In this document: one piece after another, positions 1 to 6,548 of the stretch
Numbering within the stretch: the first letter of the stretch is position 1
How the letters are laid out: the number at the start of each line of letters is the position of its first letter
Origin: Allobosea sp.
Lineage (GTDB): Bacteria > Pseudomonadota > Alphaproteobacteria > Rhizobiales > Beijerinckiaceae
DNA length: 15,391 bases
Reading direction: 5' to 3'
NCBI GenBank assembly: GCA_021732895.1
Contig: JAKFWE010000491.1
Coordinates: 1-15,391, forward strand
Translations under genes and position numbers: made by a program
The notes under the pieces: generated by a model
Told to the model about the DNA's origin: nothing
Database searches by the model: none
What the model saw: only the letters and a program-made list of their open reading frames with translations

Positions 1-183
1 GCAATGCTGCGCCACCGAGAAGGGGTGCGCGCCATGGGTCTTGCCGTTCCAGCGCGCGACGCGGGCGAGGCCATGGGCGATGTCGGCGATCTCGATGTCG
101 AGCGGCGAGGGGTCGAGCAGATCGAGCCGGCGGCCGGACAGCATGCGCTGCCAGGCGCGCGGCGGGGGTGTTTCCCTCGCCAT
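1..183 (-). CDS. HD-domain hydrolase (YfbR-like), N-terminal part only
   Basis: The minus strand opens with ATG at 183 and reads 61 residues to the window edge without a stop. The end of the fragment (ARWNGKTHGAHPFSVAQHC) matches the first metal-binding His region of HD phosphohydrolases related to the 5'-deoxynucleotidase YfbR and to proteins often annotated as HD-family hydrolases in Rhizobiales. These are metal-dependent phosphomonoesterases acting on nucleotides or similar substrates. The rest of the HD motif lies outside the window, so substrate and completeness cannot be judged. The ATG follows the tag stop codon (187-185) after a single base, so the gene is probably the third member of the ygfZ-tag transcript and translationally coupled to tag. 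Confidence 0.75.
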   Translation of the reverse strand, partial: MARETPPPRAWQRMLSGRRLDLLDPSPLDIEIADIAHGLARVARWNGKTHGAHPFSVAQHC

Positions 184-184
184 G

Positions 185-808
185 TCAGGCCGCCGGCCGC
201 ACGTCGCGCGCCAGCGCGGCGCATTCCTCGCGGCGGAAGCAGCCGGTGAGATGGTCGTTGACCAGCCCGCAGGCCTCCATGAAGGCGTAGACGATGGTCG
301 GGCCGCAGAAGGTGAAGCCGGCCGCCTTCAACTCGCTGCTCATGGCGACGGAGACCGGCGTCTGCGTCGGCGCCTCCTCATGGGTGCGGAAGGCGTTCTG
401 CGTCACGCGGCCGTCGAGATGCTTCCAGAGGAAGTCGGCGAAGGGCTGGCGCTCGCTGATCGCGAGATAGGCCCGCGCGCTCCTGATCGCGCCCTCGATC
501 TTGCCGCGATGGCGGACGATGCCGGCGTCGGCCAGCAGGCGCTGGACGTCGGCCTCCGTGAAGCGCGCCATCGCTTCCGGCTCGAAGCCGGCGAAGCCGG
601 CGCGGAAAGCCTCGCGCTTGCGCAGAATGGTGATCCAGGAGAGGCCGGCCTGAAAGCCGTCGAGGATGAGCTTCTCGAACAGGGCGCGGCTGTCATATTC
701 CGGCACGCCCCATTCGGCGTCGTGATAGGCGAGGTAGAGCGGGTCCACGCCCGGCCAGACGCAGCGGAACTTGCCGTCGGGACCGGCGACGGCTTCGCGG
801 CCGCTCAC
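185..808 (-). CDS. tag: DNA-3-methyladenine glycosylase I
   Basis: A 207-residue protein of the Tag family, which removes 3-methyladenine from alkylated DNA as the first step of base excision repair. The family's zinc-snap residues are all present: Cys16 and His29 near the N terminus (RCVW, AYHDAEWGVPE), His186 and Cys190 near the C terminus (GLVNDHLTGC). The catalytic Glu is Glu45 in the LFEKL segment, followed by QAGLSWITIL with the substrate-pocket Trp58. The helix-hairpin region RHRGKIEGAI follows. It is slightly longer than the E. coli protein (187), with a short extension at each end. The start is GTG at 808, overlapping the ygfZ stop codon by four bases (GTGA), which implies translational coupling. 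The HD hydrolase gene follows after one base. Confidence 0.96.
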   Translation of the reverse strand: MSGREAVAGPDGKFRCVWPGVDPLYLAYHDAEWGVPEYDSRALFEKLILDGFQAGLSWITILRKREAFRAGFAGFEPEAMARFTEADVQRLLADAGIVRHRGKIEGAIRSARAYLAISERQPFADFLWKHLDGRVTQNAFRTHEEAPTQTPVSVAMSSELKAAGFTFCGPTIVYAFMEACGLVNDHLTGCFRREECAALARDVRPAA

Positions 809-1689
809 GCCGCAGCCCCGAAACCCGGCTCGCCTGGGAAGGGAAAGCGGATGAAGTCCGGCTTTTCCAGCGTGAAGGCGAGGCCGCCGGCGTCGAGCGT
901 CTCGCCCGCCGCCAGCGCGTCGGCGACGCGGTCGAGCCGCAGCAGGGCGAGTCCGCGCCCGTTGGCGCAGGAGCCGACCGTGCCGAGCGTCTTGCCGCCC
1001 GCCGTCGCCTCGACGCCCATTTCGGTGACGAGGCCTTCGGTGAAGACGATGGGCACGATGCGGGTGCGCGCCGTGCCGCGATGCTGCATGCGCGAGACCA
1101 CCTCCTGGCCGATATAGCAGCCCTTCCGGAAGGAGACGCCTCCGGTCTGGTCCAGCAGGGCCTCGTGGGGGAACGCGTCGCCGTAGATGAAATCACGCCC
1201 GCCATCGGGGATGCCGAGGCCGATGCGGCGGGCATGGTAATCCTCCATGTCGGCCGGTGCGACCGTCGCGACGTCCTCGCGATCGGTGATGGCGCGCTGG
1301 CCAAGGGCCGGCAGGCGCGGGTCGGCGTAGACCAGCCCCGCCTCCTCTGGCAGGGCCGCGCCGTCGCTGGAGGCGATCACGGCGCTGGCCGCGGTCAGGT
1401 CGTCGAGCGCCACCATGGCGCGCAGCTTGTAGAGCTTCAGGCGCTTCATCAGATCCTGCGTCTGGAGCAGCGGCGCATCGAGCAGGAAGCCGCCGCCATC
1501 CTCGTCGGGTATCGCGATGACGAAACAGTCGCTGATGATCTTGCCCTGCGGCGTCAGGAGCGCGCCATAGCCCGCCCGCGCGGGCGTCACGGCGTCGATG
1601 TCGCTGGTCAGCAGCCCCTGCAGGAAGCTGCGCGCGTCCGCGCCGGAGACGCGAATGACGCCACGATCGACGAGATGGGCTGCGGGCAT
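805..1689 (-). CDS. ygfZ: YgfZ/GcvT-domain folate-binding protein
   Basis: A 294-residue protein of the YgfZ (IbaG/COG0354) family, folate-binding relatives of the glycine-cleavage T protein that support assembly or repair of iron-sulfur enzymes such as the tRNA methylthiolase MiaB. The diagnostic motif KGCYIGQEVVSRMQHRG lies at residues 189-205, with the conserved Cys at 191. The N-terminal part (VIRVSGADARSFLQGLLTSD) is the usual T-protein-like opening. I take ATG at 1689 as the start because it gives the family's expected N terminus (MPAAHLVDRG). An in-frame TTG at 1707 would add six residues but has no better ribosome site. It is first in the ygfZ-tag-HD run, with the palindromic repeat region immediately upstream. 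Confidence 0.93.
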   Translation of the reverse strand: MPAAHLVDRGVIRVSGADARSFLQGLLTSDIDAVTPARAGYGALLTPQGKIISDCFVIAIPDEDGGGFLLDAPLLQTQDLMKRLKLYKLRAMVALDDLTAASAVIASSDGAALPEEAGLVYADPRLPALGQRAITDREDVATVAPADMEDYHARRIGLGIPDGGRDFIYGDAFPHEALLDQTGGVSFRKGCYIGQEVVSRMQHRGTARTRIVPIVFTEGLVTEMGVEATAGGKTLGTVGSCANGRGLALLRLDRVADALAAGETLDAGGLAFTLEKPDFIRFPFPGEPGFGAAA

Positions 1690-1720
1690 GGTCGTTTTGC
1701 TCTTCAAGTCGGTGCGGCCT

Positions 1721-1801
1721 CGTCATTGCGAGCGCAGCGAAGCAATCCAGGGAGACGTCGAGCAGGCGGTTCTGGATTGCTTCGCTGCGCTCGCAATGAC
1801 G
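1721..1801. repeat. Perfect 30-bp inverted repeat, dispersed palindromic element
   Basis: The left arm (1721-1750) and right arm (1772-1801) are exact reverse complements over 30 bases, separated by a 21-base spacer. The arms begin CGTCATTGCGAGCGCAGCGA. Translating them gives fragments such as CERSEAIQ and LDCFAALAMT, which turn up widely as spurious reading frames in proteobacterial genomes, so this is very likely one copy of a dispersed REP/BIME-like element. It sits 31 bp upstream of the ygfZ start, between divergent transcripts. In RNA it would form a very stable stem-loop. There is no transposase and no visible target-site duplication. Only one copy is in this window, so the repeat family is inferred from recollection. 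Confidence 0.9.
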
Positions 1802-1902
1802 GTTGGCGATCGTCCGATAGGTAAGCCCAGCGCGCCGCGTTCTCAACTCGCCTGCGCGCGATCTTTCCGGTAACCCGTCTTCATCCGCTGGCGAACCACG
1901 CG

Positions 1903-1945
1903 GTCATCCTGGGTTGGCGAGGCTGCGCCGCTTGTCCGGGATGAC
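1903..1945. repeat. Imperfect palindrome of the GTCATCC...GGGATGAC type
   Basis: GTCATCCTGGG at 1903-1913 pairs imperfectly with TCCGGGATGAC at 1935-1945. The core GTCATCC/GGATGAC is perfect, and the inner part (GGCTGCGCC) is also partly self-complementary. The sequence resembles another dispersed element common in alphaproteobacterial intergenic regions. It lies about 45 bp upstream of the amidohydrolase start. It could be inert repeat DNA or could affect the leader of that transcript. Together with the 30-bp repeat it accounts for most of the 300-bp non-coding stretch 1690-1989; I see no gene there. Confidence 0.55.
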
Positions 1946-1989
1946 GGAATGGTTCGACATGATCGCAGAACCAATTCCGGAGACCCGCC

Positions 1990-3327
1990 ATGCCGCAAAC
2001 CTATGACGTCGTCCTCAAGGGCGGCACGGTGGTGAACCAGGACGGGCGGGTGCAGCGCGATCTCGGCATCGTCGGGAGCAAGATCATGGCGCTCGGCGAT
2101 CTCTCGCGCGCCTCGGCCGGAGAGGTGGTCGATTGCGCCGGCCTGCACATCCTGCCCGGCGTGATCGATTCGCAGGTGCATTTCCGCGAGCCGGGTCTCG
2201 ACCACAAGGAAGACCTCGAATCCGGTTCGCGGGCGGCCGTGCTCGGCGGCGTCACCTGCGTCTTCGAAATGCCCAACACCAACCCGCTGACGACGAACGC
2301 CGGGGCGCTCGAGGACAAGATCGGGCGCGGGCGCCATCGCATGCATTGCGACTTCGCCTTCTGGGTCGGCGGCACGCACGAGAACGTCGCCGATATTCCG
2401 GAGCTGGAGCGGCTGCCGGGGGCGGCCGGCATCAAGGTGTTCATGGGCTCGTCCACCGGCGACCTGCTGGTCGAGGACGACGCCGGCGTCGCGGCGATCC
2501 TTCGCCAGACGCGACGGCGCGCCGCCTTCCACTCCGAGGACGAGGGCATGCTGCGCGAGCGGATGTCCCTGCGCGTGCCGGGCGATCCGGCGAGCCATCC
2601 GGTCTGGCGCTCGCCGGAGGTGGCGCTGACCTGCACGAAACGCCTCGTTCGCATCGCGCGCGAGACCGGCGCGCGGGTGCATGTGCTGCACATCTCCACG
2701 GCTGAGGAGATGGCGTTCCTCAAGGACCACAAGGATGTCGCCAGCGTTGAGGCGCTGCCGAACCATCTGACGCTGGTCGCGCCCGATTGCTATCAGCGGC
2801 TGGGGACATACGCGCAGATGAACCCGCCGATCCGCGACGATGCGCACCGCCAGCGCATCTGGTGGGGCGTGGAGCAGGGCGTCGTCGATGTTCTCGGCTC
2901 CGACCATGCTCCCCATACGCATGAGGAGAAGCACCACGCCTATCCGGCGAGCCATTCCGGCATGCCGGGCGTGCAGACGCTGGTGCCGGTCATGCTCGAC
3001 CACGTGAACGCCGGCAGGCTGACGCTGGAGCGCTTCGTCGATCTCACGAGCCATGGCCCGCAGCGCATCTTCGGCATCGAGGGCAAGGGCCGGATCGCGG
3101 CCGGCTACGACGCCGACCTGACCATCGTCGATCTGAAGCGGCGCGAGACCATCACCAACGCCTGGGGCGCGTCGAAATGCGGCTGGACGCCCTATGACGG
3201 CGTCGCCGTCACCGGCTGGCCGGTCGGGACCTATGTGCGCGGGCGCAAGGTGATGTGGGAGGGCGAGCTGACGACGCCGTCGCAGGGCGAGCCGGCGCGG
3301 TTCCTCGAGGCGCTGCCGGCCTCCTGA
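1990..3327 (+). CDS. Dihydroorotase-family amidohydrolase with altered HxH motif
   Basis: A 445-residue member of the cyclic amidohydrolase family (class I dihydroorotase, allantoinase and dihydropyrimidinase relatives), which open or close cyclic amide rings with a metal centre. Visible landmarks: substrate loop VHFREPG (63-69), MPNTNP (94-99), Lys149 in GIKVFMGSSTGD (possible carbamylated lysine), His181 in FHSEDEG, His234 in VLHIST, and Asp305 in GSDHAPHTHEEK. The usual first metal ligands are His-x-His before RxPG; here the first position is Gln62 (DSQVHFR), with only His64 kept. It would usually be annotated as dihydroorotase, but there is no pyrB beside it and the metal site differs, so the substrate is uncertain. 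ATG 1990 has GGAG 7 bases upstream (1979-1982). The cyanuric acid hydrolase follows 55 bp downstream, probably on the same transcript. Confidence 0.88.
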   Translation: MPQTYDVVLKGGTVVNQDGRVQRDLGIVGSKIMALGDLSRASAGEVVDCAGLHILPGVIDSQVHFREPGLDHKEDLESGSRAAVLGGVTCVFEMPNTNPLTTNAGALEDKIGRGRHRMHCDFAFWVGGTHENVADIPELERLPGAAGIKVFMGSSTGDLLVEDDAGVAAILRQTRRRAAFHSEDEGMLRERMSLRVPGDPASHPVWRSPEVALTCTKRLVRIARETGARVHVLHISTAEEMAFLKDHKDVASVEALPNHLTLVAPDCYQRLGTYAQMNPPIRDDAHRQRIWWGVEQGVVDVLGSDHAPHTHEEKHHAYPASHSGMPGVQTLVPVMLDHVNAGRLTLERFVDLTSHGPQRIFGIEGKGRIAAGYDADLTIVDLKRRETITNAWGASKCGWTPYDGVAVTGWPVGTYVRGRKVMWEGELTTPSQGEPARFLEALPAS

Positions 3328-3382
3328 TTGCATGCGGGGGTTCGCGGCTGTTTTCGCCGTTCCCGCTCGTCTGCGAGGCGCC

Positions 3383-4477
3383 ATGAGAGAAGCTTTCGTC
3401 CACCGCCTGCCGGTCGCGGGGCCCGACGACGTCGCCCCGCTCGATCGACTGATCGCGTCGGGCGCGATCCGGCCGGAGCGCATCGTCGGGATCGTCGGCA
3501 AGACCGAGGGCAATGGCTGCGTCAACGACTTCACCCGCGCCTTCGCGGTCAGCGCGCTGAGAACCTGCCTCTCGAAACATCTGGCGCCGGCCGCGCTCGA
3601 CGCTGTCACCATGGTGATGTCGGGCGGGACGGAGGGCGGGCTGTCGCCGCTGCTGATCGTCTTCGAGGCGGGCGAGGCCGGAAGCGGCGACGCGCCTGCG
3701 CTGGCGATCGGACGGGCGCATACGCGGGCGCTGCGTCCCGAGGAAATCGGCACGCTGGCGCAGGTCGAGGTCGTCGCGGCCGGCGTCGCCGCCGCGATGA
3801 AGGACGCCGGAATCGGCAGGGCGGACGACGTCCATTTCGTCCAGATCAAATGTCCGCTGCTGACGGCCGACCGGGTCGCGGAGGCGCAGGCGCGCGGGCA
3901 GGCGACGCGCACGCGCGATGCGCTGAAATCGATGGCGCTGTCGCGCGCCGCCTCGGCGCTCGGCGTGGCCTCGGCGCTCGGCGAGATCGCCGCCGGGTCG
4001 ATCGGCGAGGCCGCCATCGGCCTGGACGCGTCGCTCTGGTCCGGCCGGGCCAGCGCCTCGGCCGGCATCGAACTGATGAACCACGAAATCCTCGTGCTCG
4101 GCATGAGCGCCGACTGGGCCGGCCCGCTCGCCATCGACCACGGCGTGATGCAAGACCAGATCGACATCGAGCCGGTGCGTGCGGCGCTCGATCGGCTCGG
4201 CTTCGCGGCGCAGGGCCAGTTGCCCGCCACGCAGCGCGAGAGGCTGGTGGCGCTGCTGGCCAAGGCGGAGGCCGGGCAGTCGGGCCGTCTTCGCGGCGCG
4301 CGCCACACCATGCTCGACGATTCCGACATCTCGGCGACCCGCCACGCCCGCGCCTTCGTCGCCGGCGCGCTCGCGGGGCTCGTCGGCCATGCCGAGCTGT
4401 TCGTGTCGGGCGGGGCGGAGCATCAGGGGCCGGACGGCGGCGGCCCGGTCGCGGTCATCGCACGAAAGCCGGGATGA
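3383..4477 (+). CDS. Cyanuric acid hydrolase (AtzD/TrzD, ring-opening amidohydrolase)
   Basis: A 364-residue protein of the small AtzD/barbiturase family, which hydrolyses the s-triazine ring of cyanuric acid to carboxybiuret, or barbiturate to ureidomalonate. The family has three similar repeats, each giving a Lys and a Ser to the active site; all are present: Lys40 (GIVGKTEGNG) with Ser80 (SGGTEG), Lys156 (FVQIKCPLL) with Ser226 (ASASAGIEL), and Lys294 (LLAKAEA) with Ser342 (SGGAEHQGPDGGGP). GNGCVND, SRAASALG, RHTMLDDSD with ATRHAR, and SGGAEHQGP look like the cyanuric acid hydrolase branch rather than barbiturase as I remember the two. An earlier in-frame ATG at 3332 would add 17 residues unlike the family; ATG 3383 has GAGG four bases upstream and gives the expected N terminus. 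No biuret hydrolase or allophanate hydrolase gene is visible nearby. Confidence 0.92.
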   Translation: MREAFVHRLPVAGPDDVAPLDRLIASGAIRPERIVGIVGKTEGNGCVNDFTRAFAVSALRTCLSKHLAPAALDAVTMVMSGGTEGGLSPLLIVFEAGEAGSGDAPALAIGRAHTRALRPEEIGTLAQVEVVAAGVAAAMKDAGIGRADDVHFVQIKCPLLTADRVAEAQARGQATRTRDALKSMALSRAASALGVASALGEIAAGSIGEAAIGLDASLWSGRASASAGIELMNHEILVLGMSADWAGPLAIDHGVMQDQIDIEPVRAALDRLGFAAQGQLPATQRERLVALLAKAEAGQSGRLRGARHTMLDDSDISATRHARAFVAGALAGLVGHAELFVSGGAEHQGPDGGGPVAVIARKPG

Positions 4478-4493
4478 CGGTCCGGCTGGCGCC

Positions 4494-5138
4494 TCAGTCC
4501 CAATAGAGGCCGATCTCGTAGATCACCGGTTTCGCGGCGCGCATCTTCGCTGCGTTCGACGCGAATTCCTTGTCGCCAGCGACGTCGTTCTGGACCTTTT
4601 CGGGAAGATTGGGCGCCGGCTCGAAACGCACCAGGAGATTGCAGCCGCCCGGGAGCCTGGCAAGTCTGCCGCCGTTCCAACTGGTCGCCGTGCCCGAATA
4701 ATCCCATTCGAATCCGGTCAGCTTGAACGGCCGTCCGTTCATCGCCTCGACCTCGGCCAGAGGCTGGCCGAGATGGAGCCGGGCCGTCGTTCCCGGCCCG
4801 GCGACGCGCCACTCGTGCGATTCCGGCGTCGAGACGGTGTTGTCGAGGACGCGCACCGTGATGGCGTGCAGGCCGGTCCGCTTTTTCTGGTCGTGCCAGC
4901 GCACCTCGAGCCGCCGCTTGGGGTTCGAGGCGAACAACACCGTGCCGGTTTCGGTCTCACCCTCGCCGAGCGCGATCTTTCCAACCGAGACCGCGCCGGC
5001 GCCGAAGGTCTTGACCAGCGACCGATGCGTCGCCGATTTCGCGATCGGCCCTGCGCAGCTCAGCACCTGCGGGATGTCCTGCGCCGATGCGGACGCGGCG
5101 TATACGATGCAGAGCAACACCATCGTCGAGCGATGCAT
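4494..5138 (-). CDS. Exported protein of unknown function
   Basis: A 214-residue protein with a clear N-terminal signal peptide: a hydrophobic core (MVLLCIVYAA) and an ASA-Q cleavage site after about residue 19. The mature part is soluble-looking, with no further membrane segment and no lipobox. It contains LHLGQPLAEVEAMNGRPF (around 130-147), a short pattern seen in bacterial exported proteins where a threshold-like LG.p..eVe..nG.pF segment recurs, and a Trp-rich stretch after it. I do not recognise a named family. ATG 5138 is chosen because it starts the signal peptide and is preceded by a strong GGGGAG site on the minus strand. It converges on the cyanuric acid hydrolase with only 16 bp between stop codons, and follows the 89-residue gene by 29 bp. 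Confidence 0.82.
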   Translation of the reverse strand: MHRSTMVLLCIVYAASASAQDIPQVLSCAGPIAKSATHRSLVKTFGAGAVSVGKIALGEGETETGTVLFASNPKRRLEVRWHDQKKRTGLHAITVRVLDNTVSTPESHEWRVAGPGTTARLHLGQPLAEVEAMNGRPFKLTGFEWDYSGTATSWNGGRLARLPGGCNLLVRFEPAPNLPEKVQNDVAGDKEFASNAAKMRAAKPVIYEIGLYWD

Positions 5139-5167
5139 CGTCTTCTCCCCTGTCGGCACGATCCGCC

Positions 5168-5437
5168 TCAGTGGCGCGTGCCTTGCGAGAACGCTCCGCC
5201 GCGCAGCTTCTCGGGCAGGGCCTCCGCGAAGACCGCCGTCGCCTCCTCGCCATAGGTCTCGACCAGCGTGCGGAAGGCGGCGAACAGCGCGGCGTGAGCG
5301 AGCGCGTCGGCGTCGAGCCCGTCCTGCTGGGCTTCCGTGAACGCGTCCTCGACATAGCCGTAGGCGACGCGGCGGGCGTCGCCATGATCCTCGACGAGGG
5401 TGAGGTCGAGCGGCAGGTCGTCTGGGATGATGGTCAT
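5168..5437 (-). CDS. Small conserved-looking protein, unknown function
   Basis: An acidic 89-residue cytoplasmic protein with no signal peptide, membrane segment or metal motif. The body is rich in Ala, Glu and Asp and predicted-helix in character (DALAHAALFAAFRTLVETYG). I recall similar short hypothetical proteins in Rhizobiales but cannot name a function. ATG 5437 lacks a strong Shine-Dalgarno site. The gene heads a short minus-strand pair with the exported protein downstream (29-bp gap), and the 200-bp region 5438-5637 upstream would hold its promoter. Confidence 0.7.
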   Translation of the reverse strand: MTIIPDDLPLDLTLVEDHGDARRVAYGYVEDAFTEAQQDGLDADALAHAALFAAFRTLVETYGEEATAVFAEALPEKLRGGAFSQGTRH

Positions 5438-5480
5438 GAAGGCTTCGGGCTCTGCGGCTTTCGGGCTTTCGGCTCTGGCA

Positions 5481-5530
5481 CATCGTTGCGCCGAACCGGC
5501 ACGATGATGTCGCTTTGCCGATCATCGGCA
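5481..5530. promoter_or_regulatory. Two inverted repeats in the 5438-5637 intergenic region
   Basis: The 200-bp gap contains CATCGT (5481-5486) facing ACGATG (5501-5506), and a 15-bp near-complete palindrome TGCCGATCATCGGCA (5516-5530). On the minus strand these lie between the end of the TIGR02301 gene and the start of the 89-residue gene, so they could be a terminator for the former or operators for the latter. There is no U-tract after either stem in the minus direction, so a simple intrinsic terminator is not clear. An imperfect repeat of GGCTTTCG/GGGCTTTCGG lies at about 5455-5475. No coding potential is convincing here. Confidence 0.35.
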
Positions 5531-5637
5531 GCCGGCAATGCATACCAGATCAAGGCCGGCGCGCCACCGCCCGATTTAAGAAAGGTTAATTTCGCCACGC
5601 GTTTTTGGTCGATCGGCGGATTCTGTTCGCCCGTGAT

Positions 5638-6075
5638 CTATCCGCCGAAACGGCCGGCCAGACCCCGCGCCAGCTTTTCTCCCTCGCCCGCCAGCCTGCT
5701 CGACGCCTCCTGGCTGCCATCGGTGCAGAGCCGGTGGGTGGCGGCATAGGCGCGGAAGCCCCGGTTGAAGGCGCCGGTCAGCCGTTCGCGGCGCGCCGGC
5801 GTGCGGCCCTCGGCCTCGAGCAGGGCCGCCATGCGCTCGCGCCAGTCGCGCGCCTCGACGGCGGCGCAAAGCGTGCGCAGATAGGCGAGCGAGCCCATGA
5901 CCTCGGCGAGCTGGAGCAGTTGCGGCTCGTAGGGCGGCGGCGGCGGCTCGGGAGCGGGCTGTTCGACCGCCGCCGGCGGCGCCGGCGAAGCCGCGGGCCT
6001 GCGCTGCGCCTGCGCGTTCGCGGGCAAGATGCCCAGCCAGAGCGCGAGCGCGAGGCAGGCGAGTCGCGCCGTCAC
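5638..6075 (-). CDS. TIGR02301-family exported protein
   Basis: A 145-residue protein with a signal peptide (ALALWLGILPANA, cleavage near residue 21), a Pro/Ala-rich linker (about 27-50), and a helical domain beginning YEPQLLQLAEVMGSLAYLR and ending in ARGLAGRFGG. The two Cys residues in YLRTLC and HRLC and the RLTGAFNRGFRAYA segment match the TIGR02301 family as I remember it, an alphaproteobacterial periplasmic family without known function. The start is GTG at 6075, overlapping the Nudix stop by four bases (GTGA). It is the last gene of the SDR-Nudix-TIGR02301 unit, followed by a 200-bp gap. Confidence 0.85.
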   Translation of the reverse strand: MTARLACLALALWLGILPANAQAQRRPAASPAPPAAVEQPAPEPPPPPYEPQLLQLAEVMGSLAYLRTLCAAVEARDWRERMAALLEAEGRTPARRERLTGAFNRGFRAYAATHRLCTDGSQEASSRLAGEGEKLARGLAGRFGG

Positions 6076-6548
6076 GGCCTGTTCCGGGCGTCGTGCAGGA
6101 TGGCGCTCGCCCGGCGCAGCACCTCTCCGAGCTCGCGCGTCGTCGCCAGGCCGCCGAGCCGCAGCGGATCGGCCCACATCACGGCGCCGGCCTCCGGCCC
6201 GGTCGAAGGCTCGCCGGCCAGCCATTCGCCGACGAAAGAGGCGACGACGAAATGATGCGTGACGAGGCCGGCGGCGTCGCGTCCGAAGATCTCGACATGG
6301 CGGTTGAAGCCGATCAGCCGGGCGGTGACGCCAACCTCCTCGCGCAGTTCCCGCAGCGCCGCCTGCTCCAGCGTCTCGCCGGGTTCGACCTTGCCGCCGG
6401 GCAGCGACCAGAGTTGATCGGCCGGCGGCTTCGTGCGCGTCGCGAGCAGCGCCCTGCCGTCGCGGAACACGGCGATCGAGGCCGCCAGGACAGGGCGCGC
6501 CGCCGCCTTGGCCGGGCTCGGAAAGGCGATCACCTTGCCGTCGCTCAC
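6072..6548 (-). CDS. Nudix hydrolase
   Basis: A 158-residue Nudix-family pyrophosphohydrolase, which cleaves nucleoside diphosphates linked to another moiety using Mg2+ bound by the Nudix box. The box is complete at residues 52-74: Gly52, Glu58, then Arg66-Glu67-Leu68-Arg69-Glu70-Glu71 and Gly73. The segment before it (LWSLPGGKVEPGE) is typical of MutT/ADP-ribose-type members, but the specific substrate cannot be read from the sequence. GTG at 6548 is the start: it overlaps the SDR stop codon by four bases (GTGA) and gives the usual short lead-in to the domain. The open frame runs further upstream only as an antisense-like shadow inside the SDR gene. Translation of the next gene is coupled by another GTGA overlap. 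Confidence 0.92.
   Translation of the reverse strand: MSDGKVIAFPSPAKAAARPVLAASIAVFRDGRALLATRTKPPADQLWSLPGGKVEPGETLEQAALRELREEVGVTARLIGFNRHVEIFGRDAAGLVTHHFVVASFVGEWLAGEPSTGPEAGAVMWADPLRLGGLATTRELGEVLRRASAILHDARNRP

Noticed and set aside
1721..1801. A CRISPR array or a complete insertion sequence at the 30-bp repeat
   Set aside because: There are only two arms in inverted orientation with one spacer, and no transposase or cas gene.
41..1824. Plus-strand open frames across the ygfZ-tag region
   Set aside because: They are antisense to tag and ygfZ, which carry all their catalytic motifs on the minus strand. One of them runs through the palindromic repeat.
1990..3327. Assigning the symbol pyrC
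   Set aside because: The altered metal motif and lack of pyrimidine-synthesis neighbours make the biosynthetic role unproven.
1843..4329. An 828-codon open frame on the minus strand
   Set aside because: It lies antisense to the amidohydrolase and cyanuric acid hydrolase genes, both of which have clear family motifs. Its translation is low-complexity Arg/Ala/Ser-rich, as expected from stop-poor high-G+C DNA.
3383..4477. Barbiturase as an alternative name for the ring-opening amidohydrolase
   Set aside because: Several segments (GNGCVND, ASASAG, RHTML with ATRHAR, SGGAEHQGP) match the cyanuric acid hydrolase side as I remember it. A biochemical assay could still overturn this.
4467..4487. AGCCGG/CCGGCT hairpin at the end of the cyanuric acid hydrolase gene
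   Set aside because: The stem overlaps the coding end, has a 9-base loop and no T-run, and such short G+C stems are frequent here.
5576..5589. TTAA-N6-TTAA resembling a CtrA binding site
   Set aside because: The accepted spacing is seven bases, not six, and AT-rich tetramers occur by chance in the least G+C-rich gap of the window.
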